NCBI GenBank assembly: GCA_031271045.1
Contig: JAISWO010000004.1
Span: 1-64,000 of the forward strand
Reading direction: 5' to 3'
Length of the DNA stretch: 64,000 nucleotides
Source: Tannerellaceae bacterium
Lineage (GTDB): Bacteria > Bacteroidota > Bacteroidia > Bacteroidales > Tannerellaceae
Part shown: piece by piece, positions 44,560 through 53,969 of the stretch
How positions within the stretch are numbered: position 1 is the first letter of the stretch
How the letters are laid out: each line of letters opens with the position of its first letter
Made by a program: the position numbers and the translations under genes
The notes under the pieces: model-generated
Seen by the model: only the letters and a program-made list of their open reading frames with translations
Told to the model about the DNA's origin: nothing
Database searches by the model: none

Positions 44560-45429
44560 CTAATTACGTTTTTCAAAAAGGGTCATCAACGATTTCACAT
44601 AATCATCTTCCGTACGAATAGAAACCGAATCAACCCTGCATTTTTTAAATGAATCATTCATCTCTTGCTGGCGTTGGGTCCACCACCGGCCGTATGTGTC
44701 CCGAACTTTCATGGAAGAACTGTCGATCCAGCGTTCTTCTTCTGTTTCGGCATCTTTAACTTTCAGCAGCCCAACTGGAGGTAATTCCGTTTCCCGGCGG
44801 TCATATACCTGAATAGCCACTATGTCATGCTTTCGATTTGCTATGGTCAAAGCATCCTTGAAGTTTCCCTTATCTATAAAATCCGAAATCAGGAACGCCG
44901 TACAACGTTTTTTTATGGCATTTGTCATATATTTCAATGCCTGATTGATGTCTGTTTTCTTATCCTCAGGTTGGAAATCTATCAGTTCTCGAATGATATA
45001 GAGGATATGTTTTTTTCCTTTTTGCGGAGGAATGAATTTCTCTATCTTATCGGAAAAGAAAATCACACCAATCTTATCATTGTTCTGAATAGCAGAAAAA
45101 GCCAGTGTCGCCGCAATTTCCGTGATGAAGTCTTTCTTCATCACGCTGACTGAACCGAAATTCCGGCTACCGGAAACGTCAATCAACAACATAACCGTCA
45201 GTTCCCGTTCTTCTTCAAAAACTTTGACATACGGGCGGATATAACGTGCCGTAACGTTCCAGTCAATATCCCGGATATCGTCGCCGTATTGGTATTCGCG
45301 CACTTCACTGAACGCCATTCCACGCCCTTTAAAGGCTGAATGGTATTGTCCGGCAAATATATTACGAGACAATCCGCGCGTTTTTATTTCAATCCGGCGA
45401 ACTTTCTTTAAGAGTTCACTCGTTTCCAT
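44560..45429 (-). CDS. DUF58 family protein
   Basis: The 289-residue cytoplasmic protein contains the DUF58 core FKGRGMAFSEVREYQYGDDI followed by RDIDWNVTARY, and a VWA-like domain with LLIDVSGSRNFG near residue 88. Such proteins accompany MoxR ATPases and are thought to be their substrate adaptors. It is 3 bp after moxR and 2 bp before the next gene, so translation is closely coupled. Confidence 0.93.
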   Translation of the reverse strand: METSELLKKVRRIEIKTRGLSRNIFAGQYHSAFKGRGMAFSEVREYQYGDDIRDIDWNVTARYIRPYVKVFEEERELTVMLLIDVSGSRNFGSVSVMKKDFITEIAATLAFSAIQNNDKIGVIFFSDKIEKFIPPQKGKKHILYIIRELIDFQPEDKKTDINQALKYMTNAIKKRCTAFLISDFIDKGNFKDALTIANRKHDIVAIQVYDRRETELPPVGLLKVKDAETEEERWIDSSSMKVRDTYGRWWTQRQQEMNDSFKKCRVDSVSIRTEDDYVKSLMTLFEKRN

Positions 45430-45432
45430 AAA

Positions 45433-46428
45433 TTAAGGTACTTCTACCTTGTTCAATATTTCACTGATCACTTCTTCCGACGTCAAATTGTTGGCTTCAG
45501 CTTCATAACTGAGACCAATACGGTGCCGCATTACGTCATGGCATACCGTCCGGATATCTTCCGGAATGACATATCCTCTACGTTTAATAAATGCGTACGC
45601 GCGGGCAGCCAAGGCCAGATTAATAGACGCGCGGGGGGATGCTCCAAACGAAATCATACCGGATAAATTACCCAGCCCATGATCCTGGGGATAACGGGTT
45701 GCAAAAACGATATCAACAATATACCGTTCAATTTTCTCATCCAAATATACTTCGCGTACGACTTTGCGGGCTTCCAGTATCTCCTGTTTGCCCAGAACCG
45801 GTTTAACAACCGGATTCTCACCTGAAATATTCTGACGGATAATTTGTTTTTCTTCTTCTTTTTTGGGGTAATTGATTACTACCTTCAGCATAAAACGGTC
45901 TACTTGTGCTTCCGGAAGTGGGTAAGTTCCTTCTTGTTCTATTGGATTTTGGGTGGCCATGACTAAAAAGGGTTCCGGCAATTTATATGTCGCTTCACTG
46001 ATTGTAACCTGACGTTCCTGCATGGCTTCCAGCAAGGCGCTCTGTACTTTAGCAGGTGCTCGGTTTATTTCATCCGCCAACACAAAATTAGCGAAAACCG
46101 GCCCGTGCTTCACCAGAAATTCTTCATTCTTTTGGCTGTAAATCATAGTACCGATCACGTCTGCGGGAAGTAGATCCGGCGTAAACTGAATACGACTGTA
46201 TTTGGCATCTATCAACGACGCCAATGTCTTTATGGCTAAGGTCTTCGCCAAACCAGGTACTCCTTCCAAAAGGATATGTCCATCCGATAACAGACCGATT
46301 AATAAGGATTCAACCAAATGCTTTTGCCCTACGATTACTTGGTCCATACCCATCGTAATCATGTTCACAAACGAACTCTTACTTTCTATCCGTTCGTTCA
46401 ACTCGCGAATATCCACTGTCTGACTCAT
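45433..46428 (-). CDS. MoxR family AAA+ ATPase
   Basis: The 331-residue ATPase has a Walker A LLEGVPGLAKTLAIKTLA near residue 54, Walker B VLADEINRAPAKVQSALL, and the sensor ATQNPIEQEGTYPLPEAQ. It is a chaperone-like ATPase that probably acts on the Bat proteins encoded after it. It is first in a run of seven or eight genes to 37605. Confidence 0.95.
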   Translation of the reverse strand: MSQTVDIRELNERIESKSSFVNMITMGMDQVIVGQKHLVESLLIGLLSDGHILLEGVPGLAKTLAIKTLASLIDAKYSRIQFTPDLLPADVIGTMIYSQKNEEFLVKHGPVFANFVLADEINRAPAKVQSALLEAMQERQVTISEATYKLPEPFLVMATQNPIEQEGTYPLPEAQVDRFMLKVVINYPKKEEEKQIIRQNISGENPVVKPVLGKQEILEARKVVREVYLDEKIERYIVDIVFATRYPQDHGLGNLSGMISFGASPRASINLALAARAYAFIKRRGYVIPEDIRTVCHDVMRHRIGLSYEAEANNLTSEEVISEILNKVEVP

Positions 46429-46465
46429 ATATTTTTATATTTATAATTCTGGGTTATTTGAAGTG

Positions 46466-46473
46466 CAAAATTA
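46466..46473 (-). promoter_or_regulatory. Bacteroidetes -7 element of the Bat operon
   Basis: TAATTTTG on the minus strand matches TAnnTTTG and lies about 38 bp before the moxR ATG. No TTTG is visible at -33. Confidence 0.5.
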
Positions 46474-46566
46474 TAAATGTTAAATATGTCATCCGCATCT
46501 TTGCAGTTAAATAATACTAACCTGCCCTTGTTCTTTGTTTTAATTTAACCTAAATGAGAGTAGAAT

Positions 46567-48216
46567 TTATTGTATAGGCCACTGGTTGTATGAATTACCG
46601 CCGTTATATGGTGTAGATGTGCTGCTGTTTTGCGGAATCGTATTGCTGTTATACAAGCTGCCTCCTTCATACGGAATATTATCGTACGTGTTATTATATT
46701 GATTATTGTCATACGTATTGCCACCATACTGCTCCGTTCCGTAGCTATTGTATGGATTGCTGTTATCATATTGATTACTGCTGTTGCCGCCATATGGATC
46801 CGTACCATAGCTATTATACTGGTTACTATTACCCTGATAGGATGGATAGGACGAAGATCCGTAGGGGGAGGATCCGTAGGATGAGGAACCATAGGATGAG
46901 GATCCGTAGGTAGAGGATGGGGTGGATGAACTGCGCCGCCATGAGGTTAAAATCTGGGATTGAAGCACAAACGCTTTTTTTACGGAAGCAGGATTGGCGG
47001 CATCAATTTGATAATCGCTTGCAGCAGGAATAACGAGTTCAAGACCGGGACGTATATTATCAGGATCAGTTAATTTCGACTGATTATGCTGGTAGATATA
47101 AACCCAGAAGACTTTGTTTCCGTAATATTTCAAGGCAAACAAATTCAATCTGTCGCCTCTTTCTACTCTTACTGTTGTAGCTACCGTTATACGGGCCGGT
47201 TTTATGGGGGACGCAGTTACGGGCGGTGCAGTTACGGGCGCCGTTTCCACATACAGGTCTTCTTCCATCATATCTTCTTCGTCAATTCCCCATTCTTCAT
47301 CAAGGCTTGATTGAGTGTCCGGTGGTAAATCAAATTGATTTTCCAATGTTTTCGTTTGACTGCTTTTCGCACTTGTATCACCTGAGAATAGCGCATCTTT
47401 CGCTATAAACAATATACTAATCACTGTAACGATCAATATAGCAACTGCCACCGATAAGATAATTACTACCGGATTGTTGTTTTTAGACCTTAATTCTTCT
47501 CTATCGGAATAATGTCTACTTGTTCTGTTTTCGTTATAATCTGCCATTTTTGTTACTCTTAATTGTTGTTCTTGTTCTATTTCTATTTCTCCTGTTCTGT
47601 ATGAATTATCGTTTGTCTTTTCAATAATCTCTTCCTCCTTTAATTCTTCTTTCTTTAATTCTTCTTCCGGATCCGGATCGTTCTTTTGCGGCAAGGGGGG
47701 GGGCGGTACGGGCGGAATGAACGGAAGCGGAGGAGGTAATGGGGGAGATGGTGCAGGCGCCGGAGGAGGAAAAGGTAACGGAGGGGGGGGGGGAGGCGCC
47801 GGAAGGGGCGGCGGCGGAGGAGAGGGCATGATTTCATCTTCTATTTCATCCTCTTTTTCTTTTTCCTCAACGTCGAGTTCTCTTACGTTGTCTTCGTCGG
47901 CTATTTCTATCGTCTCGAAAAAGGCAAAAGGTTTATTGACGATTTCCCTCATGTCTTTATCCGGAGTGAATGAGATTTTATAGTGTTCCGGGATGACAAT
48001 ACGTTCTTTGGTATTTACATCAACACTTTTCCGTTTTTCTACCTGGATAATTTTGAAATTACCAATGCCTTTGATCTGCACAAGTCGGTCGGTAAATGCC
48101 CGGTCTCTGACAACGGATACAAATTCTTTCAAAAATAATTCGACCGCCTCAGGGGTTTTACCGCTTGATTCGGCTAATAACCCTGCAATTTCCCGTATAG
48201 TCAATCGATTATTCAT
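46567..48216 (-). CDS. HU-like domain / membrane helix / LysM protein
   Basis: The 549-residue protein has an unusual order. Residues 1-105 resemble an HU/IHF-type DNA-binding domain (IREIAGLLAESSGKTPEAVE, then IKGIGNFKIIQVEKRKSVDV). Residues 130-178 are almost all Pro. A membrane helix lies at 249-271. A LysM-like domain at 349-398 (RVERGDRLNLFALKYYGNK) should face the periplasm. From 430 on is a Ser/Tyr/Gly/Asn-rich tail (SSSYGSSPYG and so on). It could tie nucleoid DNA to the cell wall, but the DNA-binding role is inference. It overlaps the small HU gene by 8 bp. Confidence 0.85.
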   Translation of the reverse strand: MNNRLTIREIAGLLAESSGKTPEAVELFLKEFVSVVRDRAFTDRLVQIKGIGNFKIIQVEKRKSVDVNTKERIVIPEHYKISFTPDKDMREIVNKPFAFFETIEIADEDNVRELDVEEKEKEDEIEDEIMPSPPPPPLPAPPPPPPLPFPPPAPAPSPPLPPPLPFIPPVPPPPLPQKNDPDPEEELKKEELKEEEIIEKTNDNSYRTGEIEIEQEQQLRVTKMADYNENRTSRHYSDREELRSKNNNPVVIILSVAVAILIVTVISILFIAKDALFSGDTSAKSSQTKTLENQFDLPPDTQSSLDEEWGIDEEDMMEEDLYVETAPVTAPPVTASPIKPARITVATTVRVERGDRLNLFALKYYGNKVFWVYIYQHNQSKLTDPDNIRPGLELVIPAASDYQIDAANPASVKKAFVLQSQILTSWRRSSSTPSSTYGSSSYGSSSYGSSPYGSSSYPSYQGNSNQYNSYGTDPYGGNSSNQYDNSNPYNSYGTEQYGGNTYDNNQYNNTYDNIPYEGGSLYNSNTIPQNSSTSTPYNGGNSYNQWPIQ

Positions 48217-48499
48217 TATTTGCTAATTCTTTAAGTTTTGTTTTGATCGTAATGCCCGGCTTGAAGACCGGTACCAGTTTAGGTGGAACAAGGTATCGCT
48301 TTCCATTGGCCGGATTTACGGATACGCGTTCGCCTTTTTTCCGTGTTTCAAATTGCCCAAGCCTTTCCAGGTAAACGATATCATCGTCGGCAAGGCGGGT
48401 GCTGATAATCGACCCAAGTTTGGATATTACATCGGATACTTCATCCGGCGTCCAATTCAAACGATCTGCAAGTTCTTTTATTAATTCCTTATTTTTCAT
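48209..48499 (-). CDS. HU family DNA-binding protein
   Basis: The 96-residue product has the HU N-terminal helices (MKNKELIKELADRLNWTPDE) and the core IVYLERLGQFETRKKGERVS, with an arm region around NPANGKRYLVPPKLVPVF. It is a bacterial nucleoid protein of the divergent Bacteroidetes type. A promoter is suggested by TTTG, 20 nt, TAATATCG on the minus strand around 48520-48560, imperfect in the -7 box. It is co-transcribed with the HU-LysM gene. Confidence 0.88.
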   Translation of the reverse strand: MKNKELIKELADRLNWTPDEVSDVISKLGSIISTRLADDDIVYLERLGQFETRKKGERVSVNPANGKRYLVPPKLVPVFKPGITIKTKLKELANNE

Positions 48500-48572
48500 A
48501 ATTGATATTCCCTACGAATGAATGGGCGATATTAGTGTTTTTTGCGGAATCAAACAAATTTATTTGGTTTTT

Positions 48573-49874
48573 TTATGATTTCACCGGTTGGCCATATAAA
48601 TCGAATGGATCTGTTTGATGGATTCGGACGTTGTAAAACTGACCGGGAATAAGTGTTTCTTCTTTGGATATAAGCACTTCGTTGTCAACTTCGGGAGAAT
48701 CGTATTCCGTTCGGCCGATATAAAACTCTTCTTCTTCTCTGTCTACAATTACTTTTAGTATGGTGCCTTCTTTGTCTTCATTGATTGCTGTCGAAATTTC
48801 GTCCTGAATGTGCATGAGTGTGTCTATGCGTTCGTGTTTTATTTCTGTGGGGACGTCGTCTTGGTAATGGTTGTAGGAATAGGTGCCTTCTTCGTGGCTG
48901 TATATGAAAGCGCCCATACGTTCAAAGCGTATTTTTTGCACAAAATCCACCAATTCTGCGAATTCTTTTTCCGTCTCTCCCGGATGTCCGACCATCAGGG
49001 TGGTTCGCAGGTGGATGCCGGGTACTTCGTTGCGGATGCGTTCCAGCAGGTGATAGGTTTCTTCTTTTGTGATATTGCGGCGCATGCGCTTCAGCATCGT
49101 GTCGTTGATGTGTTGAAGGGCGATGTCGAGATAGTTGCATACATTTTTGCGTTCGCGCATCACACGTAAGAGGTCGAAGGGGAAAAGGGCGGGATAGGCA
49201 TAATGCAGGCGTATCCATTCTACTCCCGGTACGTCGGACAGGCGTTCGATCAGTTCGGGTAGCGCTAATCGTTTGTAGCGGTCGATGCCATAGTAGGTCA
49301 GATCCTGTGCTATGACCTGAAATTCCTTTACGCCTTGTTGCGTAAGCGTACGTACTTCGTGTTCTATATCTTCGATGGAACGGGAGTGGTATCGTCCTGT
49401 CATGACCGGTATCGCGCAGTATGAGCAACTGCGGTCGCAGCCTTCTGCTATTTTCAGGTACGCATAATGTGCCGGCGTGGTAAGGAGGCGTTCCGAGGCT
49501 ATATCCTGGTGGTAGGATTTCCCCAGATTTGTCAGTAATTCTTTCCAGTTGAATTTGCCGTAGAAGCGGTCTACTTCGGGAAGTTCGTCTTGCATTTCTT
49601 TTGCGAAACGTTCCGGCAGGCATCCCATGACGTATAGTTGCGCTATTTGCCCTTGTTTCTTGGCTTCTCCGATTTCCAGAATCATACGGATGGATTCTTC
49701 CTGGGCGTCGGCAACGAATCCACAGGTGTTTATGACGACGATTTCGGCGTTTATTTTCGCCGGATCGTGCTCGACCCGGTAGCCGTTGGCGGCGAATTGG
49801 CGCATCAGTTGTTCGGAGTCTACCAGGTTCTTCGAGCAGCCCAGGGTGATGATGTCTACTTTGTTTTTCTTCAT
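48573..49874 (-). CDS. rimO: Ribosomal protein S12 methylthiotransferase
   Basis: The 433-residue radical-SAM enzyme adds a methylthio group to ribosomal protein S12. The N-terminal UPF0004 domain begins KVDIITLGCSKNLVDSEQLM with Cys near 15, 51 and 85. The radical-SAM cluster EGCDRSCSYCAIPVMTG lies near residue 144, and the C-terminal TRAM domain includes VIVDREEEEFYIGRTEYD. It follows ftsY by 20 bp. Confidence 0.97.
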   Translation of the reverse strand: MKKNKVDIITLGCSKNLVDSEQLMRQFAANGYRVEHDPAKINAEIVVINTCGFVADAQEESIRMILEIGEAKKQGQIAQLYVMGCLPERFAKEMQDELPEVDRFYGKFNWKELLTNLGKSYHQDIASERLLTTPAHYAYLKIAEGCDRSCSYCAIPVMTGRYHSRSIEDIEHEVRTLTQQGVKEFQVIAQDLTYYGIDRYKRLALPELIERLSDVPGVEWIRLHYAYPALFPFDLLRVMRERKNVCNYLDIALQHINDTMLKRMRRNITKEETYHLLERIRNEVPGIHLRTTLMVGHPGETEKEFAELVDFVQKIRFERMGAFIYSHEEGTYSYNHYQDDVPTEIKHERIDTLMHIQDEISTAINEDKEGTILKVIVDREEEEFYIGRTEYDSPEVDNEVLISKEETLIPGQFYNVRIHQTDPFDLYGQPVKS

Positions 49875-49894
49875 AGTCTTTGTCTTAGTGTTTG

Positions 49895-50857
49895 TTATTT
49901 TTCATTTCCGAATAAGGAGTCTACAAAGGCTTTTTTGTCGAATGCTTGCAGGTCTTCGATACCTTCTCCGAGGCCGATGTATCGGACCGGGATGCGGAAA
50001 TGGTCTGAGATGCCGATCACGACTCCTCCTTTTGCCGTCCCGTCGAGTTTGGTTATCGCCAGGGCGTTTACTTCGGTGGCGGCTGTGAATTGTTTGGCCT
50101 GCTCGAAGGCGTTCTGTCCGGTCGAGCCGTCGAGCACGAGCAATACTTCGTGGGGGGCGCCGGGCACAACTTTATTCATCACGTTCTTTATCTTGCCCAG
50201 TTCATTCATCAGGTTTATTTTATTGTGCAGGCGACCTGCCGTATCAATGATGACGACATCGGCGTCATTGGCTTTGGCGGAGGTCAGTGTATCGAAGGCT
50301 ACGGATGCGGGGTCGGCGCCCATTTTCTGTTTGACGACCGGAACCCCTACCCTTTCGCTCCATATCACCAACTGTTCTACGGCGGCGGCGCGGAAGGTAT
50401 CGGCGGCTCCGAGATAGACGTTTTTCCCCATTTGTTTGAAGCGGTAGGCTAATTTGCCGATGGTCGTCGTCTTGCCTACGCCATTGACGCCTACCACCAT
50501 GATGACGTAAGGTTTTAGGTCTTCCGGCAGGGCGAAGTCTCCGGCATCTTCCGCACGATTGTTTTCGGCCAGCAGGGCGGCTATTTCTTCTCGCAGGATG
50601 ACGGTTAGTTCTTGTGTGTTGATGTATTTGTCTCTTGAGGCACGTTTTTCGATGCGTGAAATGATCTTCAGCGTGGTTTCAACGCCTACATCCGAGGTGA
50701 TGAGGACTTCTTCCAGATTGTCCAGCACGTCGTCGTCGACCTTGCTTTTACCGGCGATGGCTCGCGTCAGTTTGGAGAATACGCTTTCTTTTGTCCTGGA
50801 TAGGCCTTTATCCAGGGTTTCCTTTTTCTCTTTATTGAAGATGTTAAAAATACCCAT
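49895..50857 (-). CDS. ftsY: Signal recognition particle receptor FtsY
   Basis: The 320-residue SRP GTPase has VVGVNGVGKTTTIGKLAYRF near residue 120 (P-loop), DTFRAAAVEQL, DTAGRLHNK and TKLDGTAKGG, with GLGEGIEDLQAFD at the end. The acidic N-terminal A-domain of some FtsY is absent, giving the short form common in Bacteroidetes. It brings ribosome-SRP complexes to the membrane. Confidence 0.97.
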   Translation of the reverse strand: MGIFNIFNKEKKETLDKGLSRTKESVFSKLTRAIAGKSKVDDDVLDNLEEVLITSDVGVETTLKIISRIEKRASRDKYINTQELTVILREEIAALLAENNRAEDAGDFALPEDLKPYVIMVVGVNGVGKTTTIGKLAYRFKQMGKNVYLGAADTFRAAAVEQLVIWSERVGVPVVKQKMGADPASVAFDTLTSAKANDADVVIIDTAGRLHNKINLMNELGKIKNVMNKVVPGAPHEVLLVLDGSTGQNAFEQAKQFTAATEVNALAITKLDGTAKGGVVIGISDHFRIPVRYIGLGEGIEDLQAFDKKAFVDSLFGNEK

Positions 50858-50954
50858 TTCTGTTCTTATTATTTTTCGACCGCGAAGTTAATACATTTAC
50901 CCGATTTTTCCGGTTGTTTCTGCGTCATTGTCTTATGCGTTCGAAAATAATGTG

Positions 50955-50962
50955 CAAAGTTA
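50955..50962 (-). promoter_or_regulatory. Bacteroidetes -7 element for ftsY-rimO
   Basis: TAACTTTG on the minus strand matches TAnnTTTG. It is in the gap between the histidine kinase stop (50973) and ftsY start (50857). No clear -33 box is seen. Confidence 0.45.
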
Positions 50963-50972
50963 CAGGTAGATT

Positions 50973-52295
50973 TTAGTTGTTTGTTGCGCAGGGAGGGGGG
51001 AAGATCATATCGAAGGTGGTCCAACCTTTATCGGAAGAAAAGTGGAAAGAAACGTGGTGGTTCTTTAAGATTTCGCGGACGATCATCAGGCCGATGCCTT
51101 GGCCGGAGGGTTTAGTGGTGAAGAAGGGGACAAAGAGGTTTTGCCGGATCTCTTCGGTGAGTTCGGGGCCATTGTTGGAGATGGTAATGGATAGGGGTTC
51201 GGATTGGGTGGCGATGCGTATGATGCCGCCTTCTTCGATGGCTTCGCAGGCGTTTTTGATAATGTTGATTAGGACTTGCTCGATTTGTGTGGCGTCGGCT
51301 GATGTGGTGCAGGCGTTATGGGAAAGTTGCAGTTCGAGTTGTATGTTCCGGCGCCGACATTCGATGCCGGTCAGGGCTTCGGCCGATCCGGCCAGTTTGT
51401 TCAGGTCTATTTTTGTCCGGTGGGGTTCGGGGATTTTGACGACTTCTGCAAAGTTGGTGATGAATTTTGCCAAGTGGCGGCATCTTTCCAGGGAGGCGTC
51501 GACGGCCGGCAGTACGCCGGCATGGTTTTGGCCGGCCTCTTCCCGGAATATGTCGGATACGACGCTCAGGGTCGGACTGATGGCTCCGATGGTGTTGTTT
51601 ACTTCGTGGGCCATCATGCGTATGACGCCTTCGTAGGATTTCTTTTCGATCTTCAGCAGTTCGCCGGTTAATTCTTCGATCAGGATGAAGGGATGTTTGA
51701 AACCTCTGTCGGTAAAGGATGAGCGGACGCAGCGGTATACTGTTATGCCGGATTCCCTTATTACGATGTCGTCGCCTTGCTGCAAACGGGAGAGGGGGAT
51801 GCGGATGTTGATGGTGGTGTCTTCGATTCGTTTTCCTGTTATATCGTCTTTGTCGGCGACGTGAAGGAGTTTCTGTCCGGCGGGGTTTATGTCCGTTATG
51901 TGGTCGTCGAAGTCGAGGATGAGGACACCTTGGGGGGAGGCTTGTATGAGCAGGTCGAGGAAGAGGTTTTTTTCGCGTACGCGGAGGCGTTCTTCTTTCA
52001 GGCTATCGATCATTTTATTGAAGACGAGGATCAGTTTGTTGGCTTCGCTGTCGGCTATCAGGCGCAGGTGGGTGGAGAAATCCTGTTCTTTGAGCAGATC
52101 CATTCCGTCGGCAATGATCTTATAGGGTCTGATCAGGCGGCGATATAATATGATGAACAGCACAATGGCGGCCAGGACGACTCCTTCGGTCAGGTAAAAG
52201 ACCGGAAGGTTGGTCTCCCGGTACTGAAAGCCCAGGAGGATGAGGGATCCGAAGACGATCAGGATCAATGAGCGGAAGATAAGTTTGGAGCTCAT
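50973..52295 (-). CDS. NtrB-type sensor histidine kinase
   Basis: The 440-residue kinase has two N-terminal membrane helices (LILIVFGSLILLGFQ and GVVLAAIVLFIILY), a HAMP-like region, a PAS domain (VLILDFDDHITDINPAGQKL near residue 125), the H-box MMAHEVNNTIGAISPTLSVV near residue 228 and an ATPase domain with IIKNACEAIEEGG, GPELTEEI and GQGIGLMIVREIL. It would phosphorylate the sigma-54 regulator encoded 6 bp upstream. The input signal is not readable; a membrane-stress or substrate signal for the neighbouring exporter is plausible. Confidence 0.92.
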   Translation of the reverse strand: MSSKLIFRSLILIVFGSLILLGFQYRETNLPVFYLTEGVVLAAIVLFIILYRRLIRPYKIIADGMDLLKEQDFSTHLRLIADSEANKLILVFNKMIDSLKEERLRVREKNLFLDLLIQASPQGVLILDFDDHITDINPAGQKLLHVADKDDITGKRIEDTTINIRIPLSRLQQGDDIVIRESGITVYRCVRSSFTDRGFKHPFILIEELTGELLKIEKKSYEGVIRMMAHEVNNTIGAISPTLSVVSDIFREEAGQNHAGVLPAVDASLERCRHLAKFITNFAEVVKIPEPHRTKIDLNKLAGSAEALTGIECRRRNIQLELQLSHNACTTSADATQIEQVLINIIKNACEAIEEGGIIRIATQSEPLSITISNNGPELTEEIRQNLFVPFFTTKPSGQGIGLMIVREILKNHHVSFHFSSDKGWTTFDMIFPPPCATNN

Positions 52296-52301
52296 GGGGG
52301 C

Positions 52302-53651
52302 TTAATTATAAGGTATACGGTATTTGTCTAATTTCCGGTAGAGGGCTTGGCGGGAGATGCCGATAGCCAGGGCTACTTTGGTGAGGTTGTTGCCGTGGAG
52401 GGCCATGGCTTTGAGGATCATGCTGCGCTCCATTTCTTCCAATTGGCGGATCGAGGCAGGGAGCGGGCCGCCGACCGGAGAGGGAGGGAGGTATTGGGCT
52501 TTGAATTCGCGGTCGGTGATGCGTTTTTTGCCGGATACGAGAAGGGTTCGTTCGACTAAGTTACGCAGTTCGCGGATATTGCCGGGGTAAGGCAGGGATT
52601 GCAGCCAGGTGATGGCATCCGGGCTTATTTCGGCGTGGATACCGGTCAGTTGTTGTTGCTGCTTTACAAAGAAGTCGACCAGCAGGGGAATATCTTCCCG
52701 GCGTTCGCGCAAGGCGGGGACGTGTATTGAAATCAGGTTGATGCGGTAGAATAAATCTTCGCGGAAAGAACCTTCGGCTACTTTGTCGGCCAGGTTCCGG
52801 TTCGTGGCGCTGAGGATGCGGACGTCGACTTGCCGTGTGCGGCTGTCGCCGAGCGGTTCGAAGGTCTGGTCCTGGAGTACGCGCAGGAGTTTTACTTGTC
52901 CGGAGGCATCCAATTCGCCGATTTCATCGAGGAAGATGCTTCCTTTATCGGCCATTTCGAAGCGCCCGGCGCGGTCGTAGCGAGCATCGGTGAAAGCGCC
53001 TTTTTTGTGGCCGAACATTTCGCTTTCAAACAGGGACTGGGATATACCTCCGAGGTTGACCTTTACGAAAGGAGCCTGGCGACGCTTACTGTTGTCGTGG
53101 ATAGTCTCGGCGATCAGTTCTTTGCCCGTTCCGCTTTCACCGGTGATCAGGACGGCGGCCTGGGTTGGTGCAATGCGTTCGATGGTTTGGAATACGGCCT
53201 TGAGCAGGGGCGAACGTCCGATGATACGGTCCGGTTGCACGAAGGCCTTGTCCGGAGAGGCGTCCTGGGGGTTGCCGGCTTCATTGTTCAGGGATAAAGC
53301 GGTCCGGATGGTATTCAGGAGCGCGAGGTTGTTCCACGGTTTGGTGACGAAGTCGAAGGCTCCGGCCCTCATGCCGCGGACAGCCAGGTCGATGGAGCCC
53401 CATGCGGTGATGAGGATGACCGGGACGCCGGGGCAGAAGACTTTGGCTTCTTTGAGCAGCGTCAAACCTTCTTCGCCGCTTGTTCCGCAGGTGTAGTTCA
53501 TATCCATCAGGATGAGGTGGGGCGTCCGGTGGCGGACAAAGGCTATCGCTTCCCTGGGGGCGGCAACGGATATTGTTTCGTAGCCTGCCCGTTTGAGGAC
53601 AAGCTCCAACGAAGTCCGTATGGCCTTATCGTCGTCGCAGATCAAGATCAT
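52302..53651 (-). CDS. Sigma-54-dependent response regulator (NtrC family)
   Basis: The 449-residue regulator has a receiver domain with the phosphorylated Asp in LILMDMNY near residue 52, an AAA+ domain with Walker A ITGESGTGKELIAE near 165, Walker B FLDEIGELD, and the sigma-54 contact loop reading GAFTDA instead of GAFTGA near 230. It ends in a Fis-type HTH (NLTKVALAIGISRQALYRKL). Strong Shine-Dalgarno AAGGAGGAAAG precedes the ATG. It most likely activates the sigma-54 promoter of the adjacent exporter operon. It is first in a two-gene unit with the kinase. Confidence 0.95.
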   Translation of the reverse strand: MILICDDDKAIRTSLELVLKRAGYETISVAAPREAIAFVRHRTPHLILMDMNYTCGTSGEEGLTLLKEAKVFCPGVPVILITAWGSIDLAVRGMRAGAFDFVTKPWNNLALLNTIRTALSLNNEAGNPQDASPDKAFVQPDRIIGRSPLLKAVFQTIERIAPTQAAVLITGESGTGKELIAETIHDNSKRRQAPFVKVNLGGISQSLFESEMFGHKKGAFTDARYDRAGRFEMADKGSIFLDEIGELDASGQVKLLRVLQDQTFEPLGDSRTRQVDVRILSATNRNLADKVAEGSFREDLFYRINLISIHVPALRERREDIPLLVDFFVKQQQQLTGIHAEISPDAITWLQSLPYPGNIRELRNLVERTLLVSGKKRITDREFKAQYLPPSPVGGPLPASIRQLEEMERSMILKAMALHGNNLTKVALAIGISRQALYRKLDKYRIPYN

Positions 53652-53750
53652 TGTTTTCTTTCCTCCTTACTTTATTTGTTCTATAAATGTTTCTTATTCA
53701 ACGCTAAGGTAGTTCGTTTTATTATCTCATTCGTTTCATTTCGTTGGAAA

Positions 53751-53969
53751 GATATCCCGGAACCGGCCAAGGATATCCCGGAACCGGTCCAGGGGATCCG
53801 GGAACCGGTCCAGGGGATCCGGGAACCGGTCCATGCGATCTGGGAACCGGTCCATGCGATCCGGGAACCGGTCCATGCGATCCGGGAACCGGTCCAGGGG
53901 ATCCCGGAACCGGTCCAGGGGATCCGGGAACCGGAGCAAGAGATCCGGGAACCGGAGCTATGATTCGTC
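53751..53969. repeat. Tandem array, 10 units of 21 bp (GGAACCGGTCC type)
   Basis: Ten units of 21 bp start with GAACCGG at 53760, 53781, 53802 and so on to 53949; a typical unit is GAACCGGTCCAGGGGATCCG plus one base. Variants carry CATGCGATC in the second half, and each unit holds short palindromes such as ACCGGT and GGATCC. The last unit includes the TAG stop of the tolC-like gene. The remaining gap to the regulator gene (53652-53750) holds no gene. Confidence 0.95.

Noticed and set aside
46545-46892. Minus-strand frame of 115 codons overlapping the HU-LysM gene end
   Set aside because: Out-of-frame reading of the low-complexity tail of the real gene.
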